A stretch of 64,000 nt of DNA from Cytidiella melzeri (taxonomy: Eukaryota; Basidiomycota; Agaricomycetes; Polyporales; Irpicaceae), in assembly GCA_022592445.1 (NCBI GenBank), contig JABYQR010000064.1, positions 1 to 64,000 on the forward strand, written 5' to 3'. Both the position numbers and the translations under genes were made by a program. Within the stretch, counting starts at the first letter, position 1; the number at the start of each line of letters is the position of its first letter. A model generated the notes under the pieces. That model saw only the letters and a program-made list of their open reading frames with translations. It did no database searches and was not told the DNA's origin. Of the stretch, positions 53,101 to 64,000 are shown piece after piece.

Positions 53101-54853
53101 ATTGGCCTCCGCCGGCTCTATTAGTAAGCATAGAATGATTTGTTGGTATTTCTAGATCTGAGTGCTCCTTTACAGCTGATCGTGTCATCTTCAGTTCAAG
53201 ATGCCAAATCCTGGTCTCCAAATTTGGCCGCTCAAGTAAACCTGCTCCTCGATTTTTGGTTGTCGTAAGTAGCCGTCTTAGCGCGCCACCAATTGTACTG
53301 AGAAGTCACAGACGAGTAAAGCGCTCTATATCTTGGTTTTGACGGCGAAGGATGGCATACAACAAATATCTGTCGACCGTAGGGTGAACCTCAGCAGTAT
53401 CAAGTCTATCGCTTTGTCAACTCTCCGTGATGATTGGCTGGTAATCAATCTCGATTTCACTTTCATGAGCTTGCGCTGATTATTCTTAGGCGTTGAATCT
53501 TGGTCCTACTGAAGAAGGCGATCCTCTGATTAGCTGCGCCTTCAAGACCGAGTTGATCACACACGTCCTCACCGCGACTTCTGGCACGATTCAAGTTATT
53601 GTTGCGCCAACGTGAGTTAAACTGTAATTATGATGTATCCTGAGACCGATCTAGCTTCGTTAGAATCGAGTATACCAAAAAGAAGGAGAAGAAGGACACC
53701 GTCAAGTTCATAAAGGATGAAACTGTGCCACGGAATGACATGTACAAGAGCCATACAGTGCACGTACCCTCAGGAGAGCCGCCATCAAGTCTGTCTAGGC
53801 CTCCCCCTAAGCGTAAGGAAGGCGTCGTACGTCCCATAACCTCAGGGAAGCTGTTACGCAAAGGTGGTCCAGATGTAAGTGATTTGCTGTCTGTGACAAG
53901 CTATTAGCCAGTCTAAGCATGTCTGGTGTGTAGAAAAAATCAAGCGCATCTAGACCCAAGCCTGCGTCTAAACCCCTTCCTGGCAAATCAACCACAACTG
54001 CAGCTAAACCACCTCCGGCTAGCACTAATTCAGCCTCTCGTCCACCTCCTGCTCCTCCTCGAGCTGCCGTCCCTCCTCCCCCTCCCCCTGCAGAGCCAGA
54101 TGTTGAGCTTTGGAAGGCGAAGTTTGCATTTGATGGCCAGGAGGGCGAGATGTCTCTGAAGAAGGATGACATAGTCGAGGTCGTTGAGAAAGAAGACAAC
54201 GGCTGGTGGCTTGTCAAGAAGAACGGGGCAGAGGGCTGGGCCCCCAACAATTATCTAGAACTTGTGCCGCCGAAACCGAAAACTCACGCTGCCCCGCCTC
54301 CTCCGCCTCCACCCCCACCAGCACCAGCTGCGGCGAAACCCAGGGTTGCCCCGGCTGCACCTACTGCACCCACTTCCGCTCGTCCTCCCGTGGCAAAGAT
54401 CGTGGCAAAATCCGTATCTGCAGACGCATCTGCCAAACCAGTCGCCGTTTTCCCTGGACTTACGTCTTCCAATGGATCGGCCACTCCGTGGAAGAAGCAT
54501 GCCGCAGCAGATACGGCTTCTACAGATTCGACTCCAGCTAGCTCGAGGCCTGCCAGTACACTAGCTGGAAGGGCTCCTCCACCTCCCGTTGCTTCGAAAC
54601 CAAGACCTCCGCCGCCGCCTGTTGGTGCTAAACCTGGTGGGCACAAGCCGCCTGGTAAGCCTCCTGTCCCGACAGCTGCTCGACCACCAGCAGCACCGGC
54701 AGCTTCCAGGCCAGGCTCCGTTGCCAAACCTGCGGCTACATCAGGACAAATGGATCTCGCCGCTGCAGTAAGTTATCCACATTTGACTGCGTTGACTGCA
54801 ACTGATCAATATTACAGCTTGCGAAACGTGCGCAGCGCATCGCTGAAGATTGA
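50158..54853 (+). CDS. MYO1: class-I myosin (Myo1/Myo5 type) with SH3 and polyproline tail
   Basis: A gene of about 17 exons. The first exon is only the ATG (50158-50160), spliced to GCGATC at 50217. The motor shows P-loop [12 protein letters not shown], switch I NNNSSRHGKYLE, switch [11 protein letters not shown] and GSVYDVPLN at the actin-binding TEDS region. Two IQ-like motifs ([20 protein letters not shown]) follow. The tail has a lipid-binding TH1 domain, a Pro/Ala-rich TH2 region and an SH3 domain ([22 protein letters not shown], then [21 protein letters not shown]). It ends [17 protein letters not shown], without an extended acidic Arp2/3-binding stretch beyond that. Class-I myosins drive actin patch assembly and endocytosis at hyphal tips. 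It lies just after its probable chaperone. Confidence 0.95.
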
Positions 54854-55077
54854 TCCTCGAGCTCAATACGAAAGTCGTCCGTATATAGACATGCCTGGCG
54901 CTGTCAATGTATTGAGTACCATGTGTGTATGTGTAAATATATAACAACTCATTCCTAGACGGTTCGTATATCACGCTGAGAAGCCAAGGAGTGAATATTC
55001 AGATAATACGACAAGCAAGTACATAGATCCCTGTTGATGAAAGTATCCGTCGCTCATGTACATGTTTGAAAGAGCGT

Positions 55078-56904
55078 TTAGTTGGTAGTAGCAGTGGTAA
55101 ACGGCGTCGTAGCAAGGCCGAGTCGCTTGTTTCCGGTATCCTGAACAGAAGTCAAGTGATCAGAGTGTGCCCGTGGAGGACAAAGATGGGCAATGGACTC
55201 ACGAAGACAGAGTAGAATCGCTCGAGGAACGTCATACCGTTGATAAAGTCAAGGCCCTCGCCGGCGGGAGTTCCGATGCTGTTGACGATAAGGTACACGT
55301 TGCCAGCAGTGCCACCGATTTCGGCGTTAAGAGACCTCTGAATGTATAATCGCTGTCAATAAATGTATTCTGTGACTAGAGACAAGACATACCGGCCAAG
55401 CTTGTGCATTCGCGGTCAGTTCAAACGTCGTACCGCCAATCGTGAAGAACAAGCTTTGCAGGTTAGCGAATTGAGCTGTGGTCAAGCGCAAAAGACCGGT
55501 TTCTCGATCGTTGACCGCCCCGGTAGCTTTCGTATAAGCAGAGAAAGCGCCTATGCAGCGGACTTTTAGAGACATACGTTAACTGGAGAAGAGAGATCCT
55601 ACCAGTAGCGATGAGAGTCAAGGTGGTCCCAGTGTCCACAATTCCGGCAGTCGTCGATTGAATCGTTGTAGAGGTGCCATAACGGATGGACTGGTTGATA
55701 CCCCTGTTACAATACTTAAATTAGAACCTTTGAAGCAACAGGTAGTGGCTCACCAGAACTCCGAAGCAGGCGAAGTCGTGGTAAGAGAGCTACACGACAA
55801 GTTTCAGATAGCATTTGGTAGCACGCATAGAATAAACGCACGTGAAGGTGATGGAGCCGGTAAACTTGCTCGAGTCAGTGGCACCAAAGGTCAGTTCTCC
55901 ATTGGTGCTGGAGTCGGACGTGGTAGGCTCGAAGGAGACTGCAACAAGATGCGATGGGATCACACCCTGGGAGAACAGATTGTCGGTGACTACAAAGCAA
56001 ACTTCAGAAATTGTGTTTTTGGTCGTAGAAGTCACGTACTGGTGGGAATCGTGCTGCTAGTATCGGGGCTCAGCGTGTCTGAGAAGTACATGAGCCTTAT
56101 GACTTTGAACAATCCCGTGTAACGTACCCTCGGTGAGGTCAACAGGGCCGATGCTGCGCAGCCATTAGCATGGGAGAGAACTGGATCTGAGAAAGAAAGA
56201 ACCTACCCAATGATACCATCAACTCCGTCGAAGCCTTCCGAGCTGGTGGCTACACCGATGGACTGCTTGGTCACGGTCAAACCATTACCAAGAGTGACCG
56301 TGTCAGTAAATTCATTGCCCGAAAATTCACCAGATCCGTAAGTGACAGACTATGACCAGAATGGTGAGTCTCTCCCTCGCAATAGTGTCCGATTACATAC
56401 CACTCTGTCCTTGGTCTGTACCGTAGTAGAAGTGTGGACGAAGGCCTTTCCGGCGCCAACCCAGGTATTGGAGCTACCAGTATCCACCAAGAGTGAATCT
56501 GTTTGATAGGTCAAATGAAGTCCTAAGGCATGACTACAGGAAGACTGCTTACATGTGGTGGCAGGTGTACCCACACCGACCTATGAAGACACATTGGATC
56601 AGTGTGCAGTAAGCGAATCGGAAAGGCAGCTACTAACATTTACAACGTAATCCACGAGCTGGTTCGTGGCAGATACGCTGGCAGCGGCATCCTTAACCAA
56701 AGTCTGGCCATTGCTCTTCGCGAAACGAGCCTTGAATCCTTGCGCACGCTTTTGATCACGCTCGAGCAACGAGACTGTGCCCGTGAAGTTCATGCGCTTG
56801 ACCATAGGCAAGGTCACGGGGACATCGCGAACCTGGATGATCGGGTTCGCAGCCACTGCGAGCGCGAGAGTAAGGGTGGCAAGGAGAGCTGAGTAGGAGA
56901 ACAT
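55078..56904 (-). CDS. pepsin-like aspartic protease (polyporopepsin type)
   Basis: About ten exons. The N-terminus MFSYSALLATLTLALAVAANP is a signal peptide; a propeptide follows (PVTLPMVKRMNFTGTVSLLERD). The mature enzyme has both catalytic motifs, LLVDTGSSNTW and GIVDTGTTLTL, plus the flap VTYGSGEFSG. It ends with FLERFYSVFDTGNKRLGLATTPF. This resembles secreted basidiomycete A1 proteases of the polyporopepsin group, which are active at acid pH in nutrition or wood decay. Exon joints after VVNV and AWSP-type positions are inferred; the two Asp motifs lie on separate exons. A strong TATA box precedes it at 56951-56958. Confidence 0.9.
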
Positions 56905-56950
56905 GGCTGAGGGACGACCAGGATGGGGACTGAGGGCCAGTTTGCTGCGA

Positions 56951-56958
56951 TATTTATA
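56951..56958 (-). promoter_or_regulatory. TATA box of the aspartic protease gene
   Basis: TATAAATA on the minus strand, 47 bp before the start codon, a close match to the TATA consensus in a region with few other A/T runs. Confidence 0.6.
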
Positions 56959-57976
56959 GACTGTGGAGATGAAAGCAGAATCCCCATAACGAGGAAAATG
57001 AGTTTGGACATGGAACATCTATGAAACCATAGCATCCGTCAGATAATGGGTTTTCGCTGTGCTGGGAGTTACTGGTGCCAGAAGATGATGGGTAATTGCG
57101 AGCGTTGCCGCAAGGTTAGAAGCTAACTACGCACCATTCCGACTTGCTTCTTCAAAGGCTCCATATGCGAGACGTCGCTTGCTGAAGCTCGTGAGACCTC
57201 GTATTACTGTCTATCATGGTGCAAGATGACGTTCAACAAGAACATAGACGGGACCAGGGCTGATGGATACAAAGATAGATGCAACCCAAGGCAATGAGAT
57301 CAACCTCAGGCTTCGTTTCTTCGTGGTTCCATGTATCGGTCATATGGTGTTCAGCATGCGTGCGACAGAGATGTAGCGAATGTTCACATGGTTTGTCTGA
57401 AGATTTTCCACGCGCTCGCACCGGAATTCTATCGCTGCCTGACCGGGACCAGGTAAGGGCGATTGAGGCCAGCCTCAAAGTGCCATATGAGGGATATTTC
57501 GTGTGAAGAGAGATTTGCTGGCCACGCTGCATCTCGTCCCACAATTGAGTCTACGGTCACAATCAGCCTGTGCTATTTTTCGCATCCTGAACTTTGAAGA
57601 TTGCGACTTACATCACGTCAATAGCTTGCGCACCACTTCCACCAGTCTATACTGTAAGATCCGGGTAATGTAGCTTGATATGCAAGTGGTTGTAGGTTGT
57701 ATTGTTATCTGTCGGATTCTGTCTATGGTGAGAATTCGAATCTGCGAACCAACGGGCCAATATCGGTTCGGTTCGGTTTGTGGCGCTGGTGGTTCAGGCG
57801 CGCAATGTTAACCAAACTCCGCGAGTGTGGTTGAAATGTGCCGTCTCTTGACCAACCCCCTCCCACTCGTTTCTCTCATCCAGGCTATCTCTCTCTCGAC
57901 GGAGCAGGACTTCAGCGGCAATTTATCTTCTGTAAAGACTGGATGCTTTCTTCAGCCTAATCACACTCCTTAGCCG
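56959..57976. other. divergent intergenic region, no gene seen
   Basis: About 1 kb between the protease (minus) and mucin-like (plus) genes. Includes a repeated cggttcggttcggtt run (about 57762-57776) and a pyrimidine-rich tract (57848-57905) close to the mucin-like gene, probably its promoter. Confidence 0.4.
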
Positions 57977-58957
57977 ATGAAACTATCATACCTCTTAGCT
58001 GCTCTGTTTCTGTCCAACTTCGTCCTTGGCTCAGCGGTTCCTGTTTCCGTTCGAGCGCTGAATGATGTGTTCCCGGGATTCGATTATCCCTTACCTGTAG
58101 AAACGCAAGCGGAACAGCACGCGCACGAAGGAGACCCGTCTCCGACGCACACAACCAAAACTCCCATCGCGGTCGTGACCTCTTCAAGCCCGAGTGAGAA
58201 GTCGAAGGATACCAGCACACAGTCGCGCCAGCAAAGCACTACCAGCGGCACGAGCAGTAGCCCAGTAATCAACACGCCCACGGCGTCGCTTTCTTCAGGG
58301 ACTGCTTCGTCGACAAACCAGCCTAGCTCAACCATATCTAACATAGCAGCAAGCACACCTACCGCAACATCGACTCCGCCGCCAGCTGAAGAACAAACTA
58401 GTTCCCGGGGTTCGCAAGAATGGAAAGTCGTTGGCGTCGCCGTCATAGCGTTCTCCTCAGTGGCAGCAATACTCCTCCTCTCTGTATTCTTCGATCACTG
58501 GTGGGGATTTATCCGCGACCTTTTCTGGAAAAAGAAGCGCAAAGACAACGTTGAAGAGCTGATACCTGATTGGGAGGCTGCGAGCTGGGAGATCCGTGTC
58601 GGAGGTGACCGACACCGTTATCCGACAATACCGCCCGCAGCGTTAACCAAGGAGGAGGAATTCGGCCATAGCAAAGCGCACACGCTTACAAGCGTGGAGA
58701 ACGTAGCTGGAATTGGCTCTGGGCGAAAAGTTGAAGGATACAGCAACATAACTCCTCGACCGGAATATCAGCATGGCAGTCCGTGGACTCGAGGACTCGG
58801 ACTCTCACCACTACCACCAGTGGCTCAAAGCCACGTCCAGCGTCCCCCTGGGCTTCCAGGACACACCCTACGTCGACAGGACTCAAATCCCTTCGAGCCA
58901 AAGATGAACCCTCCCTCTCCCGCATTTACAGACCCATATGGCGGCATCGCAGAATGA
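57977..58957 (+). CDS. mucin-like type I membrane protein
   Basis: A 326-aa single-exon frame. Residues 1-20 (MKLSYLLAALFLSNFVLGSA) form a signal peptide. Residues about 50-140 are Ser/Thr/Pro-rich, suited to dense O-glycosylation. One transmembrane helix follows (VVGVAVIAFSSVAAILLLSVFF), then a basic stop-transfer segment (WKKKRKD) and a 120-aa cytosolic tail ending PPSPAFTDPYGG. The layout resembles fungal cell-wall stress sensors or mucin-like anchors, but no WSC or other named domain is present. Function unknown; cell-surface location inferred. Confidence 0.75.
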   Translation: MKLSYLLAALFLSNFVLGSAVPVSVRALNDVFPGFDYPLPVETQAEQHAHEGDPSPTHTTKTPIAVVTSSSPSEKSKDTSTQSRQQSTTSGTSSSPVINTPTASLSSGTASSTNQPSSTISNIAASTPTATSTPPPAEEQTSSRGSQEWKVVGVAVIAFSSVAAILLLSVFFDHWWGFIRDLFWKKKRKDNVEELIPDWEAASWEIRVGGDRHRYPTIPPAALTKEEEFGHSKAHTLTSVENVAGIGSGRKVEGYSNITPRPEYQHGSPWTRGLGLSPLPPVAQSHVQRPPGLPGHTLRRQDSNPFEPKMNPPSPAFTDPYGGIAE

Positions 58958-59065
58958 GCGGGTTAAAGGCATTGCCATGATTCATTGTAATCCATTTTAC
59001 AACAGTTTTGTACTTCACGTAAAGTATTGGCGACGACTCGTTGGGTGTTCTCGGCGACATAGCGC

Positions 59066-59342
59066 CTAGGTCGGTTTTGTTGTTGAAGGTGTATGCGTCT
59101 GGTCTTCAGCAGGAATGACTTGCTCTAGCTTATTTGACACGAGTATTCCAGCCAATGCGACTCCAGTGATAGCCAAAGACACTCTGAGTCGTGTCTTTGC
59201 TGGTAAAACTTTAGAACAAGAATGAGGATTATCAGAGCAATTTCTGCGGCAAATACTTGCCTGCCCAAGACTGCCACAATGATCGTTGAGTAACAGGGTT
59301 CTCTTGAAAGTTTTTTGGAGGACTAGATGGCTTAGAAGGCAT
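59066..59342 (-). CDS. small single-TM protein, GC-AG intron
   Basis: Predicted 74-aa protein from two exons (59342-59261 and 59208-59066). The N-terminus (MPSKPSSPPKNFQENPVTQRSLWQSW) is polar, followed by LPAKTRLRVSLAITGVALAG, a transmembrane helix, and a short polar tail. The 52-nt intron starts GCAAGT and ends AAG; the competing GT donor five bases later gives no hydrophobic segment. I recall similar short proteins in basidiomycetes but cannot name a function. Confidence 0.6.
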
Positions 59343-59638
59343 AGTGCTAGGGCGAATAGGCGTAAGGAGTGTACCAGGTTGTGCTGACAGTTGACGTGGA
59401 TGAGGGTAGCACTGTAGCATTACTTATGTAAGGTTTACATGTGTATGCAGCCACGGGCCGCCCAACGGCGGCGGCGATCCGACAGCACAAGCGTCTATTG
59501 GCTTAACTGGGCGTTTGAACATTGGGAGGTGAGCGTACTGACCAGTCTGGAATTGGCCTCGTTCTTCATCGACGCGTACAACGCAACCTTTCCTTCGCCT
59601 TATACCACCATTGCCTGTTATTGGCGAGAATATGCATA

Positions 59639-61618
59639 ATGAGCGCACATATCAAGGCTAAGGTCAGTCTATTGGTGTTCGGGACGTGTCGGACAACTCA
59701 GCTCTGTGTAAGGTTACCACCGGGATCGAATATACCAGAAGTCGGCCGCCTTCACCACTCAAGACCTTGCCAACGTCTGCGTCGCCCACACCAGGACCAC
59801 GTCCAAGGGCGAAGGTCAACAGTAGCGCAACTGTAGGAGCGCGTAAACCTGTGTTATCTCCAGGAAGCAGTCTCGCGCCCTCGCCTAAGATCAATGGTGC
59901 CAGTTCGCGTCCTCAGTTCGCGCGAGCCCCTTCGCCTTCCAAGCCTGCTGAAGCAAGAGCACCTTCTCCTTTCAAGCCGCGTGCAGCAGTCTCTGCTACG
60001 GCGCAACCACAGACGAAATCTAAGGTCGGCGCTGGAGCCCGCGTCAATGCAGCTGCTACTCCGTCACTCACAGAGCTCAGACAACGCGCATTAACAACTG
60101 TCGCTGATCGTCCCAGTCGTGAAAGAGCAAGAAGGGGTAGCATGTCCTCTCACGTCTCTGCGTCGTCTAGTGAGGCACCATCCCGCCCATCTGCAGCTCC
60201 TACAAGACTGGCAGTCACAGCTAGCGAGGACGGCGCATCGTTTGTGTCTTTGCGAGTAAAATCGAAAGTATCACGGCTTGCAGATCATACTCCTCCGTAT
60301 CTACCTCAGTCACTACCTCCATCTCCATCTTACCATACTCGTCCGGCACGGATACCCTCTGTATCCAACCTATCGCTCTCTCCACCTCTTCCGCAAGCAG
60401 TACCCGCGCGGTACGTGGCTAGTAGTGCTGTTCCTGCTATAACAGGCCATGGTCGATTCGCAACCACAAGGGACTCTCCAGCTCTGAAGATTGTTGCAGC
60501 GTCGAGCAATTCCCCCCGCGATGACAACGCTGTAAATTATTCTGCTCACGTTCTACCGACGAAAGTCGATCCTACGACCATTCCTTTACCCCCATACTCT
60601 CCGCCAGTATCGACAGTGTCATTCTCATCACGATCTTCCGCTTCTAAGTCCTCTACTTCGTATGACACCCACAGTTCTGAGCGAAGTGGCAGCACCGCCC
60701 CGAACGTCCATGCTCGCGTCAACGGTGTGGGCCATGCTCGTACACGCTCAAGTATAGACGGCCTAGGATCACCTCTCTCTGTGTCCGGGGATCCTTCAAA
60801 GGACATGTCGCCTCCAGACTCTGAGAGTGATGACGATCACGACTCACCCGGCAATGATGTTCACGAAGATCCCGAACGTAAGAGGAGGAATGAGGCTAAA
60901 TCAAACCGCAAGGTGAGTATTCGTTATCTGAGATCTGAAGTTGAAAGGAGGCGCTAATGTCAGAGGACAGATTGCAGACTTGGAGATCACGAACAAGTCA
61001 CTCCTGGCTATCAACGCCTCGCTAGAGTCTCAGAAGCATAAGCAGGCGAAGGAAATACGGGACTTGCGTCGGAGGCTTCGAGAATCTATCATGATACTCC
61101 CTCCTAGAGCCTATCGTGCCGCGAAGTCATCCCTGACAGAAGATGGAGCCCTAATGAAAGACGAAGAAGAGGAGGAGGAGGACGAAGAAGACGAGGACGC
61201 AGAGCAGCAGGCTGTTATAGACGGAAAGAGCGACGAGTCCTACCGACGCGTGAAATCTCTACTAGAAGTCCTACTAGAATCTGGAAGAAGGGCGCTCGAA
61301 ACAAAGCCAGCGGACTTTGTGGGGACAGAGACCGGAGGCACCAAAGTCCTCAGCGAGGAAGAGGCCCGAAGGTGGCGAACGGACGATTCGGACGCTCGTT
61401 CCTTTGTCGAGTCGGAGGACAGAGACGACGCGTCTGTGTATCTCGCTGCTGCAGAAGGGGTTCAGAGACCTCTAACTCCTTCACAGGTCGCTATACCCGA
61501 TGACCAATTCGACAGTGAAGACGAAGTTGATGCATCATTAATTATGGACGACGACACGGACGAGTTTCGGCGGTCTCAATTACCCCCTATAATGGTTACG
61601 CCGTCACCTTCGCCATGA
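59639..61618 (+). CDS. Ser/Pro-rich protein with coiled coil and acidic tail
   Basis: Predicted 623-aa protein from three exons (59639-59662, 59713-60912, 60971-61618). The first exon codes MSAHIKAK only. A long low-complexity region with repeated ARAPSPSKP and RAPSPFKP motifs follows. At about residues 400-450 there is a basic/acidic segment ending in a coiled coil (KIADLEITNKSLLAINASLESQKHKQ, then KEIRDLRRRLRES). The C-terminus has a run of 15 acidic residues (about 61160-61203) and regular D/E-rich stretches. This looks like a fungal cytoskeleton or polarity adaptor, but no named domain is visible. Function unknown. Confidence 0.7.
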
Positions 61619-61948
61619 CACAAGGTCTGTTCACGGAAGGACGAGGAGGTTACTTAGAATATGTTACGCATTGTGTCGTCGGACGACACGAGTCTCTACT
61701 CTCCCCTCATACGCATCATGCTCTCCCTGCATTCAGGCAAACTGCTGCAGACTGTAATTCACATGTACTCGGATCATGCACCAATACCCTTGCATTTTGT
61801 CACATACTGATGCTAATATTACATTAGAACTTTCAAACAGGCATTGCTACACGATGTGAGCGCAGGTATCATCATACTCAGCTAGCAACGGTAGATTGTC
61901 TCCATCCCAATGAATACAAAGATACATTTGTTCATCGTAAGGGTACGC
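61619..61948. other. tail-to-tail intergenic region
   Basis: 330 bp between the coiled-coil gene (plus) and the riboflavin synthase gene (minus). No coding signal was found. Confidence 0.45.
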
Positions 61949-62882
61949 TCATACGATGCCCTTCTTCCTCAATACGTCCTCAACGATCTTCTCAACCATG
62001 CTCCTCATACCTTCACTGCCTCCCCCACTCAACGACGCCGTCACACTCTTCTCTACAAACTTGCCGACCATATCCACCTCAATATTCACTTTGCCACCTA
62101 TCAGCTTCTTTCCCAGCGTGATCTTCTCCTGCGTATGCGTGATCAGCATCACCCCAAAACTCCGTTCCTCATCGTTCACATTCGTGATGGTCAACGACGT
62201 GCCGTCGATGGCGATGTATCCCTTTGTGATGATATACGGAAGGAGGGACGGTCGGGAGGGCGACGGAGGCGGAAGCTGGAATTGGATACGGACAGAGTCG
62301 CCGTCGGGTTCTTTGGAGATGATCACAGCCGTCGTGTCAACGTGTGCCTAAAAGTGAGTTTTCGGTCACACCGATATCCATCTTTTCGTTCGTTTCCAAC
62401 CTTCACACAGGACGAATGGAATCACCCATACCTGAACAAAATGTCCTCCGAAACGGACGTGCGCCCCCATCGCCCTCTCAAGGTTCACCTGGTCCCCGAC
62501 CTTCCTCTCCCCTACATCAAGCACACCAACACCGTGGCATCTCAGAACAATCCACTCACATACAGAAAGGACGCTAAAACGCACCAAGATCTGTCCTCTC
62601 TAATGTCTCATGCGCCAGCCACACCTTGAACCACCCTCCGTTCTCCGTCTTGTGGAACTCGGTCGCGGTAAGACACGCCCCGTTCACCGCGATAGAGTCT
62701 CCGATGTGACAGTCGTCGAGGATAGGAGCAGAGTCGGAGATAGTGAGCGTGCACCCGCCGGCGTCGTGCTCGATGGCAGAGACTGTGCCGAGGTGTTCAA
62801 TCTAGCCAAACCATGGGCATAAAGGAGGCATTAGTTCGCTGTGTAGAGGCCGAAAGGGGAGGCATACCAGACCTGTGAACAT
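61949..62882 (-). CDS. RIB5: riboflavin synthase alpha chain
   Basis: Predicted 236-aa protein from four exons (62882-62868, 62801-62585, 62511-62432, 62347-61949). It begins MFTGLIEHLGTV, the hallmark N-terminus, and repeats the lumazine-binding fold: GDSIAVNGACLTAT, FKVWLAHETLERTDLG, VNLERAM, GGHFVQAHVD; then TKGYIAIDGTSLTITNV and ITHTQEKITLG. It converts two molecules of 6,7-dimethyl-8-ribityllumazine into riboflavin and a pyrimidine product. The first exon codes just five residues. The protein is of normal length for the trimeric enzyme and appears intact. Confidence 0.95.
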
Positions 62883-63265
62883 GGCTTGTCTTGCGCTGGG
62901 GTCGATACTCTTGAACAGCGACGACGATCTGAACAAGTCACAGGTGCATCTCCGAATCAGGCTCGGGAGTCGGGAGTACGCCGCTGGTCTGATCGCATCT
63001 CGATAAGAGTCAAACCGGGACGGACGCCACAAAGCTCAAAATGATGGCCGCCCTGAGAGGGAGAGGGTGCAAAACTGCAAGTGTATACAATGTTTTGAGC
63101 GTGTATAAAGATACGAGCAGTATACATGATGGGACAATTAGTATTTAACAAAGAACGTCAGATTAGGAAATGGGACGAAGTGAACGTGATATCGAGGGTG
63201 TGTTCGCCGGAATGCATACTAGTATGGTGCCGTCCATTTCTACTCAACCCTCCAATGCAGAACAA
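62883..63265. other. RIB5 promoter and glucanase 3' flank
   Basis: 383 bp without a supportable gene. It holds the upstream region of RIB5 and the 3' end of the glucanase gene's transcript. Confidence 0.4.
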
Positions 63266-63999
63266 TCAGCCACAGATGTTCGGGTACATCAGGCTCGTGG
63301 GGTTCTGGGGGATCCACCCACCGGCCAAACCTGCCTGGTACGACCAATCGTCTGCGCTCTCTGCCTTCCATGTCCATTGGACCCAGCCTGCACCTTTCTC
63401 ATAAGTGATCACCTGTGCTTCCCAGTACTGCCGCAGGAAGGTCTTGTAAGAAGAGCTGAACGATGCACTATTGCCTGTCTTGCCACTGCAGCTGCCAACC
63501 TCGGTTGATCCGGGATAAGTTCCGTCGTATCGTGCACCCACCCCACGACCGTTCAGGTACGTGGCGCAGTCCGTAGGTGCAGGTGTCCACTCTCCAACAA
63601 TAGTCCATAGATCGAAGGAAGAGAGGGCTCCAGCATTGGCACACGCGGAATCAATGTGTTGTTGATTTGTCTGGGAGACTTCCTGTGGTACCGACAGCAC
63701 TCAATCAGTGCATCTGAGCGATTCGTCACGGATAATACGTACGGCCTGAGAGAACATCTGGTAGATATGAGTGTCCATCGCAACGCCCTGCCAGTTCGGT
63801 GGTGTCTGGAAGCCACTCCAATAGCTGTACTCAATAGAGCGTTAATATGAAAGTTCATTGCTGCCTAAAATAGAACGAACCTAAGTGGTTGGAACGCATC
63901 ATGAAGTAATACAACGGTGTTGCTCTCTTGCGAGGTGCCAAAGGGGAATCTGCCGATGTTACCAAGACCGTCAGGCCGCGGTGATTGGGTTCGTAATGC
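63266..63999 (-). CDS. exo-1,3-beta-glucanase, GH5 family (3' part, cut by window edge)
   Basis: Only the C-terminal part lies in the window. From the right edge, exon pieces read SNTVVLLHDAFQPL, then SYWSGFQTPPNWQGVAMDTH (joined near 63890-63826), followed by QTNQQHIDSACANA, DLWTIVGEWTPAPTDC, NGRGVGARYDGTYPGS and GWVQWTWKAESADDWSYQAGL. These match fungal Exg1-type GH5 enzymes; VVGEWTPA-like VGEW contains the catalytic nucleophile Glu. Such enzymes trim cell-wall beta-1,3-glucan. The intron before QTNQQ ends CACAG at 63703. The 5' end and signal peptide lie beyond position 64000. Confidence 0.88.
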
Positions 64000-64000
64000 G

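Noticed and set aside
54284..54727. 147-aa minus-strand ORF opposite the myosin tail
   Set aside because: Gly/Ala-rich reflection of the Pro/Ala-rich myosin TH2 coding strand.
55842..56122. Plus-strand ORFs over the aspartic protease
   Set aside because: Antisense shadows of confirmed protease exons.

Overview
The window is nuclear DNA of a filamentous basidiomycete, most likely an Agaricomycete. Genes are dense, on both strands, and cut by many 45-70 nt introns. The proteins read as typical mushroom-forming fungal families: a polyporopepsin-like aspartic protease, a GH5 exo-1,3-beta-glucanase, an APC4, and a Ras exchange factor with an attached GTPase-like domain. No prokaryotic operon, CRISPR array or bacterial mobile element is present. 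All multi-exon models below were joined by hand from splice signals and reading phase. Where phases close exactly, exon coordinates are given.

Layout. 0.4-2 kb: a small SVIP-like protein and a cysteine-rich secretory-pathway membrane protein. 2-6 kb: dynactin actin-related protein Arp1, then a bZIP factor. 6.6-17.1 kb, all minus strand: APC4, the DEAD-box helicase Drs1/DDX27, and the RasGEF. 17.6-28.9 kb: one nested transposon block. A Tad1-like LINE (minus strand, 14-bp target duplication, 10-A tail) carries a young Ty1/Copia element (plus strand, 268-bp LTRs, 5-bp target duplication) inside its ORF2. The block sits in the divergent gap between the RasGEF and a MARVEL-like gene. 29.4-37.3 kb: MARVEL-like protein, class-3 lipase, MFS transporter, ribosomal protein L15. 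38-44 kb: two poorly characterised proteins, CutC, and Trm6/Gcd10. 44-47 kb: an Oac1-like mitochondrial carrier and dynactin subunit 6 (p27). 47.5-54.9 kb: a UNC-45/She4 myosin chaperone directly upstream of a class-I myosin. 55-64 kb: aspartic protease, mucin-like type I membrane protein, a 74-aa single-TM protein, a coiled-coil protein, riboflavin synthase, and the 3' part of an exo-1,3-beta-glucanase.

Functional links. Several genes serve the cytoskeleton: two dynactin subunits (Arp1 and p27), a class-I myosin, and the chaperone that folds myosin motor domains. The rest is housekeeping (cell cycle, ribosome biogenesis, tRNA modification, riboflavin, carrier transport) plus secreted enzymes. 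I found no clear previously undescribed multi-gene system. The most notable structures are the nested retroelements, GC-AG introns in two genes, micro-exons, and exons that isolate the start codon.
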